Assembly (NCBI GenBank): GCA_023333565.1
Contig: JAJKFH010003821.1
Coordinates: forward strand, 372,001-436,000
Length of the DNA: 64,000 nt
DNA from: Puffinus mauretanicus
Lineage: Eukaryota; Chordata; Aves; Procellariiformes; Procellariidae
Reading direction: 5' to 3'
Under the pieces are notes generated by a model. It was given only the letters and a program-made list of their open reading frames with translations, was not told where the DNA came from and did not search any database. Shown here in pieces: positions 36,814 through 46,800 of this stretch. Position numbers and translations under genes: made by a program. Numbering within the stretch: the first letter of the stretch is position 1; each line of letters starts with the position of its first letter.

Positions 36814-37358
36814 GTGTGGTAGGAACCTACAAAGTGTGTAGTAACAAGGTACCCAGAAGAATGAGGTAATTTTCAGTGCATCTCAAGTAAAGTAAGTTGA
36901 GAGAAGTTTAAGGACGTTTAGTGGTAATACTCTGAAAACAGACTACTCTTTCAACATGGCAAGAATTACGTATAAGATTTAGGGAATAATTATATTCATT
37001 AAATTAATGGATGAAAGCTTAGATATTGCAGGAGTCTCCTCCTACTCAGCATTCCTATAAATTATGAATAACATTCAATTTAGTGTGACTCCATAGAGAA
37101 GACAGTGCCCTTAATCTTCAGATGAATTCCAAGCTTATGCCTTCATTAATCAGAAGAGAAGTTCTTTACAACATGTTTTAAATTTTTGCAGGAAAAATAA
37201 AAGAAGAACTACACATTTTATGTAGAGAGTAAAAGTGAGATTTCGTTCCTAGAACCCCTACAAGGAAGAAATAGAGATTTTGCACACTACTATATAACAA
37301 CTATTTAGAAAGAAAAATAAATGTACATTTTGCATCCTGGTTCTGATTTAAGATTCAG
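36814..37358. other. Unique AT-rich non-coding sequence
   Basis: Nothing recognised between the hexanucleotide array and the CR1 3' end. Confidence 0.4.
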
Positions 37359-38515
37359 AGAATCATAGAATCATAGAATCATTAAGGTTGGAAAAGACCT
37401 CTAAGATCGTCAAGTCCAACCGTCAACCCAACACCACCATGCCCACTAAACCACGTCCCTAAGCGCCACATCTACACGTCTTTTAAATACTTCCAGGGAC
37501 GGTGACTCTACCACTTCCCTGGGCAGCCTGGTCCAAGGCCTGACCACTCTTTCAGTAAAGAAATTTCTCCTAATGTCCAATCTAAACCTCCCTTGGCGCA
37601 ACTTGAGGCCATTTCCTCTCATCCTATCGCTAGTTACTTGGGAGAAGGGACCAACACCCACCTCACTACAACCTCCTTCCAGGTAGTTGTAGAGCGCGAT
37701 GAGGTCTCCCCTCAGCCTCCTTTTCTCCAGACTAAACAACCCCAGTTCCCTCAGCCGCTCCTCCTAAGACTTGTGCTCCAGGCCCTTCCCAGCTTTGTTG
37801 CCCTTCTCTGGACACGCTCCAGCACCTCAATGTCCTTCTTGTAGTGAGGGGCCCAAAACTGAACACAGTATTCGAGGTGCGGCCTCACCAGTGCCGAGTA
37901 CAGGGGCACGATCACCTCCCTGCTCCTGCTGGCCACACTATTTCTAATACAGGCCAGGATGCTGTTGGCCTTCTTGGCCACCTGGGCACACTGCCGGCTC
38001 ATGTTCAGCCGGCTGTCAACCAGCACACCCAGGTCCTTTTCCTCCGGGCAGCTTTCCAGCCACTCTTGCCCAAGCCTGTAGCGTTGCATGGGGTTGTTGT
38101 GGCCGAAGTGCCAGACCCGGCACTTGGCCTTGTTAAACCTCATACAGTTGGCCTCAGCCCATCGATCCAGCCTGTCCAGGTCCCTCTGCAGAGCCTTCCT
38201 ACCCCCCAGCAGATCAACACTCCCGCCAACTTGGTGTCGTCTGCAAACTTACTGAGGGAGCACTCAATCCCCTCACCCAGATCATTGATAAAGATATTGA
38301 ACAAGACCAGCCCCAAAACTGAGCCCTGGAGAACACCGCTCATGACCGGCCGTGAACTGGATTTAACTCCGTTCACCACAACCCTCTGGGCTCCGCCGTC
38401 CATCCAGTTTTTTACCCAGTGAAGAGTGTACCTGTAAGTCGTGAGCCGCCAGTTTCTCTAGGACAATGCCGTGGGAGACAGTGTCAAAGGCTTTACTGAA
38501 GTCCAGGTAGACCAC
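37359..38515 (-). mobile_element. CR1 LINE retrotransposon, 5'-truncated, intact 3' end
   Basis: The minus strand carries the last 1.15 kb of a CR1 element. It starts inside the reverse transcriptase at the YLDFSKAFDTVSHG motif (about 38515-38470), continues through the catalytic FADDTKL box (about 38240), [41 protein letters not shown], and the C-terminal tail [16 protein letters not shown]. It ends at 37359 with tandem copies of the octamer ATGATTCT, the hallmark of avian CR1 3' ends. Full-length CR1 is about 4.5 kb, so endonuclease and N-terminal RT are missing. The coding fragments fall in three different frames, so it is dead. Its tail sequence differs clearly from the copy at 1-553, showing a different subfamily. 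Confidence 0.98.
37446..38513 (-). pseudogene. CR1 reverse transcriptase (ORF2) C-terminal remnant, two frameshifts
   Basis: Three overlapping open stretches cover the RT and downstream region: 38403-38140 ([17 protein letters not shown] and the FADD catalytic box), 38143-37751 (KAKCRV to VQRRATKLG) and 37739-37446 ([20 protein letters not shown] to the natural stop). Each lies in a different reading frame, so at least two indels have occurred. A further frame break lies near 38400, since SKAFDTVSHG upstream is out of frame. The normal PQGS motif reads LQGS. The product would have nicked and reverse-transcribed CR1 RNA at target sites; this copy cannot. Confidence 0.95.
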
Positions 38516-40254
38516 AAGGTTACAGTTGCCTTCAATTCAGGACAACGCAAGAGCTGTATTAGTTTTGGTTTTGAGCAAACTTACAGGAAAAGCATTGTAA
38601 GTTCAAATCTGAGATCAAGGCAAGACTGGGCTTGATTCTGCTGTGTAGTGACAAAACATACCATTTCTTCATGTTCTTCTGATGTTCTTTCGTGGCTATA
38701 ACTGATGATGTATGTCATGTAAGATGAGTTGAGTTTCAATACAAGACTCCTGAACTGAGACTGGGTTTGAAAGGAGGATCCTTAGGCAAAATTGTCTGTA
38801 TCTGTGCAAGGCAATAAGGCCCTTCATGTTCCAGAGCTGACCTGTAATTATAACTGTAGGTTCAGATTCAAGTCAAATGATTCAGTATTGAGCACTTAAA
38901 AATTTGAAGAGATTATACTTTGAGGTTCCATTACTAAATCCCACTTCCTTCTCCCCCTTCCCCTACAGAGGACTTTTTTATTATTATTTTCCATTATAAG
39001 CGGTACTTTTCTGGTCTCCTTTCCCTTTTTCCTCTCATAACCCCTGAATGTATTACTTTGTTCAGACATTAAAAAGCTGCAAGTATTATAATAAAACTGC
39101 TTAAAATCATTGGAAAGAAGCACTGGAGCACAGGACTTTGCATTCCAGATCATAAAACCAAGACAAATAATTTAATTCAAATTGGGAGGACTGTAACTCA
39201 CTGTTCACCAGAGGGGCCTGCTGCTGATCCATATTTTATGGAACGTACATTTTTAATGAATAAGGAACGGCTTTCCATTTCAAAATGGAATGAAATACTG
39301 ATTGTTCCGTAATTTAAAAAAAAAAAAAAAAAGAAATCTCTCACTGCTCCTGGCTGCAATGACACACTTGATTGCTCATTTCCCTTGTAGGTCAGTTCGG
39401 TGGCCTCATTTCCCCCCTTCCCCAAAGAGCACTGTGCACCCCCTCATTTTTCCCTCCTCCTCCCTCTTACTCCCCTTTTCCACAGATATCATCCCAGGAC
39501 TATCGCTCCTTCCCCCTGACCTGCCCAGGGGTGCCCACAGCACTTCCCAGCGAGGTGTTACCTCCACGTCCAGGGAAGGCGGAACAGATTTTCCCTATCA
39601 ACACTTGTCTCGGCCATCTGTGCTGGACTCCTCCACACTTTCACTCCCTGAACAGGGGTGTTATTCAGAAACCAGGACCCCCCTCCATAAACCCACGTGC
39701 CCTTCTTTGCCTGGACTCCTTTGGACAGGGCAGTCTAAAGAGATAATTGTTACCCTGTGGCTGGAACAAGTGGGGTTTGTGCTGCGAGCTTCATCTGTCA
39801 TTGTGGGTTTATTTTGATTTAAGGTAGCTACTCTACTGTTCTCAGACTGCCTTTCGCTCTTATAAAGGGTGGTGTAGATTGATGGCATTGGCAAAACAAC
39901 ACAAGGAAAGGCGAACTGCAGATGCCAGCTCCCTGCCTGGCCTGAAGAGAAACTTTCTCCTTTCACAAGCACCGTACAAATGCCCAGTCATCCATTCCCT
40001 AGCAGGAATAAGGGAGAAATTATCCCGGCATCTGGCACGTTGCCAGCGTACCGCAGGGATTCATATACTACGCGTAGCGGCACTGCATTTTGTCTATTTT
40101 GACTCCCAAACGTTTCTGCAAGAGCCACCACGGGGTCTCTTACATCGGCCATGGGCCCTTGCGAAAGGGAAGGGGAGTATTTCGAAGGCCGGTTAACAAG
40201 AAGCCTTCCACGCAGAAGAAAAACCTTTCCAGGGGCTAAAACCAGAGGAAATCA
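38516..40254. other. Non-coding sequence leading to a CpG island; A17 run; pyrimidine-rich stretch
   Basis: An A17 run lies at 39316-39332. From about 39390 to 39700 the plus strand is strongly C/T-rich, which removes stop codons and produces overlapping plus-strand open frames of 171 and 124 codons (39302-39817, 39372-39746). Neither is recognised and both look compositional. GC content rises from about 39900 toward the island at 40255. Confidence 0.4.
39316..39332 (+). repeat. Poly-A run (A17)
   Basis: An uninterrupted A17 run. No AATAAA stands at a fitting distance upstream, so no retroposon is claimed. Confidence 0.8.
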
Positions 40255-40384
40255 AACTTTGCCTCGCCAAGCGCCGGCGCGGCGGGGGCGGGCAGCGCCC
40301 CTCAGCGCCGCTCCTCTGCCGCCCTCTGCCGAGCCGGCACCGCCAGCGCCCGGCGCCGGGCAGCCGCCCCACCGCCCCGCCCGC
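40255..40384. promoter_or_regulatory. Dense CpG island with GC boxes
   Basis: About 130 bases are almost entirely G and C with many CpG (GCCGGCGCGGCGGGGGCGGG, CCCGGCGCCGGGC and similar). Such sequence is rare in AT-rich vertebrate DNA unless protected from methylation, as at promoters. The run CCGCCCCGCCCGCCC at about 40372-40386 contains Sp1/KLF GC boxes (GGGCGG on the minus strand). GCGCCGG palindromes are also present. The right side ends at the LTR junction, where the composition falls to ordinary, so the island may have been larger before the LTR inserted. No first exon can be pinned down on either strand. An 88-codon plus-strand frame over it is compositional. Confidence 0.65.
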
Positions 40385-40511
40385 CCTCGGGGTTTAACCC
40401 CCGCCCGCAACTAAGCACCGCCTAGCCGCTCGCTCACTCCCCCCGCGGTGGGTCGGGGGAGAGAATCGGAAGGGTAACAGTGAGAAAACTCGTGGGTTGA
40501 GATAGAGACAC

Positions 40512-40517
40512 TTTAAT
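40512..40517 (-). terminator. ATTAAA variant polyadenylation signal in the LTR
   Basis: The minus strand reads ATTAAAGTGTCTC within the downstream part of the LTR, where a retroviral R-region polyadenylation signal is expected. It is the second most common signal hexamer in vertebrates. No test of use is possible here. Confidence 0.4.
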
Positions 40518-40692
40518 AGGTAAAGCAAAAGCTGTGCGTGCAAGCGAAGCAAAACAAGGAATGCATTCACTGCTTCCCATCGGCAGGCAGGTGTTCAGCC
40601 ACCTCCAGGAAAACAGGGCTCCATCACGCAGAACGGTTACTTGGGAAGACAAACACCATCACTCCAAACATCCTCCTTCTTCTTCCCCCAGC

Positions 40693-40716
40693 TTTATATG
40701 CTGAGCATGACATCGT
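40693..40716 (-). promoter_or_regulatory. LTR core promoter: TATA box and decayed CRE-like site
   Basis: On the minus strand the LTR reads ACGATGTCATGCTCAGCATATAAAGC. TATAAA is at the complement of 40693-40698. The upstream GATGTCAT is one base from the cAMP-response element TGACGTCA, with the central CpG changed. This is the usual U3 promoter layout. It would drive transcription leftward, directly into the CpG island side. Confidence 0.5.
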
Positions 40717-42407
40717 ATGGTATGGAATACCCCGTTAGTCAGTTGTGTTCCCTCCCAGCTTCTTGTGCACCTGGCAGAGCATGGGAAGCTGAAAAGTCTT
40801 TGACTACAGTAAACACTCCTTAGCAACAACTAAAACATCCGTATGTGTTATCAACATTATTCTCATACTAAATCTAAAACTATACCAGCTACTAGGAAGA
40901 AAACTAACTCTATCCCAGCCAAAACCAGCACACTCGCTTTGCTGTATCTTCAGGAATTAATCCGCGGGCCACAGCTGGTTTTCTTTTTTTTTTTTTTAGC
41001 CTCATTACACAGACTGCCATACTCTTCCTCCAAAGAAACAGGACCTGCACAGCACAGAAAACTTTTGTATAAGGATTTTGCTCTGTAGTCCTTCTCATAC
41101 TTTTTTCTTCTAGTTCACAGGATTAGGGGTGACTAAGCCTTTCCTGGTGATTGCAAAACTCTAGGTGTTTGTAAAAGAAAAATCACTCCATAGTTAGTTC
41201 TCCTAACAAAATGTAAGCAAGATGAATGAATTAATAAATTCTGACGACAGCATCTAGGCAGCTGTTGTCAGTCCTATATTAAATCTGACTAGTAAATGGG
41301 ATATGGTTATTCCACTTTAAAGAGTATCTTGGAGAATGTTTGGATCAGGTCTCTCTGTCAGCTGCATCTCAATTAATTATGTATTATAGAAAGTAGCAGT
41401 ACGGAGACCAGCAGCCAATGCAATTATTTACAGCCTCCTGACATGATCTTCTTGTGCGATAGCATGTCAAAAATAGTAATTCACATTAGGTGAGTCATAT
41501 GCCTTCCCTTTAAAATGCAGACTGTATGTGTATATGACCATGCAGCACCCTAAAACAGAGTACTGCTGTCCTACTGGTTTAAATCCCAAGGTTACTTTAA
41601 AATTAAATTAAAGCTTCACATCTGACCAGCAAGTACAGCACATGAGACATTTTCCATCCTCCACCAATAAAACACTCGTTATAATCTCCAGGTCCATATT
41701 CTTTTCTTACTGCAAAGCCAAAGGCAGAATCTGACTTCTTCTTGCGTTTGAAGAATGTTTTTGCTGGAGCAGGAAAGTAAGAAGCCCATTTGCAAACTCC
41801 TCAGCTGCTGCAAGGTCCAGATCTGTATTTTGGACTGGTCCTTCCTTCATGCACTGAGTTGCTAGTTGTTCACTCTAATGAGCATGCCTGTCAGTCACAT
41901 TTCAACAGTCCTACACAGAGGGCATTTGGTTTTATCTTAACATCCTACAGAAGCACAGTATTTTTCTAAGACAATAAATTTGAAATCAAGAGGGAACACT
42001 TAACCAGTTCCACAAGGTGGTATCTCTCTCTCTGATCAAATCTGTGATTAATATATAGCAGGTGAGAAAGTGAGCCCCAAGAGGGTGATGAGGGAAGACT
42101 AATGCTACCTTTACATCACAGTTAACCTGTAACAAGAATCCATTTAAGCCTGGAGATTTGATAAGCCTTTTCGATTGTACATTTATTCAGTTACAGCTTG
42201 ATTTTGAAATATGTTAGCTGGCTCTTTCGAGGACAAGTAGTGCTTCTAATCAGTTCCACCACAAAACTAGATACTGTTTACATACTATGACTGCAGACAT
42301 CCTTGACTTCTGCAGATTTGCATTCCACAGATCTCTGTTACTTTTTTCTTCTGGTACTGTTATGGCATTATAGAAGCAGAAGACTCATCTGTCAGCATTA
42401 GTGATCT

Positions 42408-42442
42408 TTTTCTTCTTTTTCTTTTTCTTTTTCTTTTTTTTT
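42408..42442 (+). repeat. (CTTTTT)n-like pyrimidine tract
   Basis: Repeated TTTTTC units ending in T9. Simple low-complexity sequence. Confidence 0.85.
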
Positions 42443-42715
42443 AACTGTTGCTCTCTGCTTTGTGTATTCCTGACATGCACAAGATTTGTTAGAAGCGTGC
42501 TTACTAATTGGTGTTACTGGTTTGCTCTGCTGCAGGGTGTTCTGTGAGAATGTACATTTTAGAAAGAAAAAGGAAATCAATGTCTTTCTAGCCGTCTGTA
42601 CACCGTTTTCAAGTATCTTCTACCGTACATCCAATTCAATATCCCAGAGGAAGCAAGAAACTGGGTGAAAAATCAGTGGAAACAATGTTACTAACTGCAA
42701 TACTATATATTACAT

Positions 42716-42735
42716 ATATTATGTGCACATAATAT
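42716..42735. repeat. Perfect 20-base palindrome in AT-rich sequence
   Basis: ATATTATGTGCACATAATAT is its own reverse complement. It sits in a TATA-rich stretch, and flanking bases give only partial extension. It could extrude a small cruciform but has no known partner feature. Confidence 0.8.
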
Positions 42736-43589
42736 GTATATAGCTAGAGTTTTATATATGTATATACTTAGCTCCTCTTTTTTCCGGGAGAATCCCAGTA
42801 TGGTGGCAATTCCTGCAACTGGTTTTCCCGGTGTTGTAGTAGGGTTTGGAACAGCTCAGATCCCCAGTATGAGGCAGTATCTACCCCAGGATGTCTAAAG
42901 ACAAAGGACACAACTTGAGACAAAATCACGAAGAGGCAAAATGGTGCTCTTTGGATTTCCAAACTGTGTCGACAGACAGGTCGTGAGTCAGATCAGGTGG
43001 GATCTGCAAGAATTTCAACCAGCTGTAGTGGTATTTTGGATATTACTTGAAATGAGACAGAAAAGCAGTAGTTTATTATCTGTGTTTCAGATTACAGCTT
43101 CTAAAAGTGACAAGTTTCTGTTTTCTGTGACACTTGAATAATAAACACTGTGTCTCAGTTTTCGATGCTGGGGCATCAGGTTAGCTCTGACTCACAAGAA
43201 AAAAATCCTCCTATTAGGTAATGAACATCATTGTGCCCTGCAACTCTCAGCACCTATTAGTCACAAGGGAGAGGACTCCTGAAGAGTTATATTATTTCAG
43301 CAGCCAGCAGTAAAATAGACAGGACAGTTTGGTTTTTGCATGTAAATAGATCTGAGCTGATTGCTTTTAGGTCTGTAGCTAATTAGGAAATCTGGAAACC
43401 TCTGATACTAATCTACTAACCCTAAGAGAAAATCATTGCAAGAGAAGACATTACAGTAATCTATACCCAGCTGTGACTGTGGTTGGGTATAGATAGCAAA
43501 GCAGTCAGACCTGCGCTGCTAGTCTCTCTCTGCCTCGCACAGGCAAAAACACAGAATCGCAGATGGAAACCTTCCCCGTCCCTTTTTCA

Positions 43590-43850
43590 GGAGCAATTGG
43601 CTTAATTGTTTGTCCGGCAGGTGGAACCCTCCTACTTCTTTTTCTCCTACAGATTCACGCGAAAGCGAGAGAAAGGCGGCCACCCTCCTTGTGCCCGGCT
43701 CAGCTTCGCCCGTGGGGCAACCCAGGCTCCCCCCGTGCCCTGCTCTCTCGTCGTCTCTGCTCCCACTGTCACTATCCCCAAGAGCCGTATAGGACCTTTC
43801 AGAAAAAGGGAGATTGTTGTTTCCTGTGGGCTGCGTTTCATTGCCCGACC
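43590..43850. promoter_or_regulatory. GC- and CpG-rich patch
   Basis: Against an AT-rich background this segment has clustered CpG (CACGCGAAAGCGAG, AGGCGGCC, TTCGCCCG, CTCGTCGTC). It contains a pyrimidine tract ending in CCTACAG (about 43636-43652), and a CAG/GTAAGG donor-like site follows at about 43936-43945. Overlapping open frames of 110-122 codons on both strands fit GC-rich composition and are not recognised. It could be a weak CpG-island promoter with an untranslated or non-coding exon. Confidence 0.35.
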
Positions 43851-46800
43851 GCAAATGAAACTCTGAAATACTATGAAAATAGAACAAGCCATTAAGCTCT
43901 TTTGACCAAGGTGTGTTTGTTTTCCCTCCCGTCTGCAGGTAAGGAGGTCATTTATGAAGCTATATGTTATTAGCCAGAAAGGATTCACACTGACCATATC
44001 AGTGTTTTCCCAGCCTAGCTACCTGCTCCTTAGGCATCATCTTTTCCAATAAGCAAGACAGAGGCTCCTTAGGTCCCATGACATGGGATGCTTTGGTTTG
44101 TCAAATTGGGAGATGCTGCAGGGACCATAATTGTGCTCAGCAGCTGGGAAGCGGACCTCTGAGCACATGGTCCCCACCAACCATCGCATCCCATCCACAA
44201 GCACAGGGCCTCCTGCTCTGCAAGACATGGTGCTGGTTACAGCCAGCGGGTGAGGCTGAGGGGGTATTTCTGAAACGTGGGATTGCACGTCGGAAGAAGG
44301 GCAATAGCTCTTGCCTTCCGAGTACATAAAGTTAAGGCCTGGCTGAGGAGGAATACAAGGCAGGAACCACAGTGGGACAGCCACCCTCGCCACCTACCTC
44401 ACCTCTCCTGCAGTCCCTTCTTTCACCAATGGTGGGTGAACATGGTTCTGTGCTGACATCCCTGTTGGGTTCCCCCAAAAATTTATCATGATTCAACACA
44501 TATCTGGCCAAAGAGCTCTAGGCCACTGATTAGAGTTTTATCCTTTAAAGCCTGAGCGTTCAACACTTTTCACACAAAGCTTCTTATTTAAGCACAGCTT
44601 TAGACAATGTTTTTTTTCAATACAGTTCCTTTATTATTACTTTGCTTTCTCACGCTCCTTTTCCATGTTCCACACAAGGATTGGTTCACTCTTCTCCCTT
44701 TGAACACATCACATTATCAGAATATTAATTCTGCTTGTCACTATAAAATTATTTGATTTGTTAATATCAAATAATAATCAATTCTTTCCCTTGATGTTTT
44801 CACCTGTCAATTAATTGCTATTTGGTACCTCTGATGAGCCCTTTCTTCACTCAAGGTGAAATTTTTTTTCTTTTTTTTTTTTAAACTTTTTGTATAAATC
44901 AGTCCCTCTTACCTCTGGAGTCATTTTAACCATGTGTAACCAACAAGACCTAGAGCCGACAGAGTCATGTGGGAAGAGAGCTGCTGCTTCCCAGCACCTG
45001 ATATATGTCCTCACATCACCCCTTCCCCCTCCATCCAGCTGCGTGTTCTACCAGCCTTTTCTTTTTAAGCTATATTGCATTGCAAATACTTACCTGTACA
45101 TCCTCTTTGCTTTTAGCGTTACTGCACCAGAGGTTTTTCCTTCCCGTTACATACATGCATGACAGCTTAATTTTTCTCCAGATGGATTAGCTTCATGTTT
45201 CCAAGTTCAGCATCACTCCTTCCCCAAGAGTACTTGCGACTGCTCCCCAGTCTCCCTTCTGTAAGCTCTGTCACTCCTAAGAGCTTCACTGTTTAATGTC
45301 CCTACTCCTCTTTTTTTTATTTCTTTATTACAGATCTGTAATTTCCTGGCTTGCCTCAAAAGAATAAATAACGTAAAGAATGAGAGACATAAGTTTTAAG
45401 CTCTTTTGGATTTTTTACTTCATTATTCATTGTTCTTCATGAGCTAACAATTTATATTTAGTTATTAAAGCTCAGATTGCTTTCATAACTACACTTAACC
45501 ACATACCATATAGAAGTATGCTTTATATAGTCTTATATCAAAATTCTTGTTTTCTTTTTAAATGTTTAGTTTACTATGATTTTTTTTTTTATTTAATGAC
45601 TGCAAATTATTTTATATTTTATTACAGTAGGCTATTGTTTATACCTTGCTGTAAGGTATTTATATTTTCTCATAAAATAAACAGGGTAGGCAGCACACCT
45701 AATTTCATACTGCTCTGAAGATCTTCCCTTTTCCATTTCCCAAACTTTTTTTTTTTAAACTTTAAAATCTGAAATAATAATGCTACATGTTCATCCTTTG
45801 GTGAGGAGGGGGTTTACAGCTAAGATTTTTCACTTCCAATCTCTGATCTTTTCTGACTGACTAATGGCTGGACCTAAATTCCCACTGTATTCCAAGAGAG
45901 AGTCTTAAGAAACCCATGTTACCAATATTACTCAAGTGCACAGGTATTTTTTGTGGAAAAAATGTATATTCACATTTGTATATTCAGTGAAATACGATGT
46001 GTATTCCATGAAAGAAAAAGTATATTCAAGACATTCAAGAGTTGTATCATCATTCACCTGAAATTATTAAATTCTGGGGAGCTATAAAACCTTCACTATC
46101 CTCTACTCCAAATGACCACAAGTCTGAGCATGGTCTCCTGCCCACTTGGCTTCCAGCTTTTTGTTGATGCAGCCAGCTCTGACCCTCCATCTGTTTTTTT
46201 CTTTTGGCATTTCTGTGAGTTTTGAACTTGTAAAAGGTCTCTAACTGGCAGCATCAGAAATGGGACATCTGTATTTATTCACATAAAAACCCTACCACGA
46301 GTAGCAGCACCAGTGCTGCTCTGATGCTGGCTCTGCTACAGAAAGAACAGGTCCAGTCCCTCCCTTCTATGCCAACATATAAATCATCTCAATTCCAGAG
46401 GGAGATGCACCATGTAAATAAACAAAAAGCAGAGCCCACTATCACGACAGCTAAATATATCCTTAGAATATGTCATTAAAGTAATGGTGTGTCTGCTGAA
46501 GCTGAAGTCACTTGCAAGGGAAAGGGAGAACCACACATGCCAGGTACATCATTTTGGTTATGAGCACAAGATACCACTGCATGAAGTGAAATATTGATTT
46601 GTAACATGTCAGCTCCACTGTGGTAACCGCTTGTGTTTACCACAAGATAATTTAGAGGCAGCTTATCCCAAAGTGAAAGTGAGATAGAGCTGCCCCACAT
46701 TTACCAATGAGGCAGGATATGCCAATAAGCAACAGCAGTGGAATAGGTAATAGTAAATCCGCTCCCTCCTGAATGTGGTGTCCATGCCTGTAAAAACCTT

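Larger units (their letters stand above)
40385..40932 (-). mobile_element. Solo LTR of an avian endogenous retrovirus
   Basis: The minus strand starts TGTGCTGGTTTTGGCTGGGA (complement of 40932 leftward) and continues through an AGAGTTAGTTTTC-type segment and a TGTTTTAGTTGTTGCTAAGG segment. It ends in TGAGCGAGCGGCTAGGCGGT, TTAGTTGC and a GGTTAAACCCC-like terminus. I recognise this from memory as an LTR family widespread in neoavian genomes. It is about 548 bases with no gag, pol or env sequence on either side, so it is a solo LTR left by recombination between two LTRs. The 3' terminal CA is eroded. The four-base repeat CTCG flanks it (40386-40389 and 40933-40936) and could be a target-site duplication or chance. 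The same family recurs as a fragment at 62742-62890. Confidence 0.85.
40933..43589. other. Unique non-coding sequence
   Basis: A T-rich run lies at 40984-40999, close to the LTR edge. A CTTTTT-type pyrimidine tract is at 42408-42442 and a perfect 20-base palindrome at 42716-42735. No gene was recognised. Confidence 0.4.

Noticed and set aside
37844..38422. 192-codon plus-strand frame
   Set aside because: It is the antisense of the CR1 ORF2 remnant.
39302..39817. 171- and 124-codon overlapping plus-strand frames
   Set aside because: Both frames are open because the plus strand is C/T-rich, which lacks stop codons. The first begins in the A17 run (KKKKK). No domain or splice context.
40151..40414. 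88-codon plus-strand frame over the CpG island
   Set aside because: Ala/Pro/Arg-rich translation of a GC-rich island; compositional. The frame also runs into the LTR.
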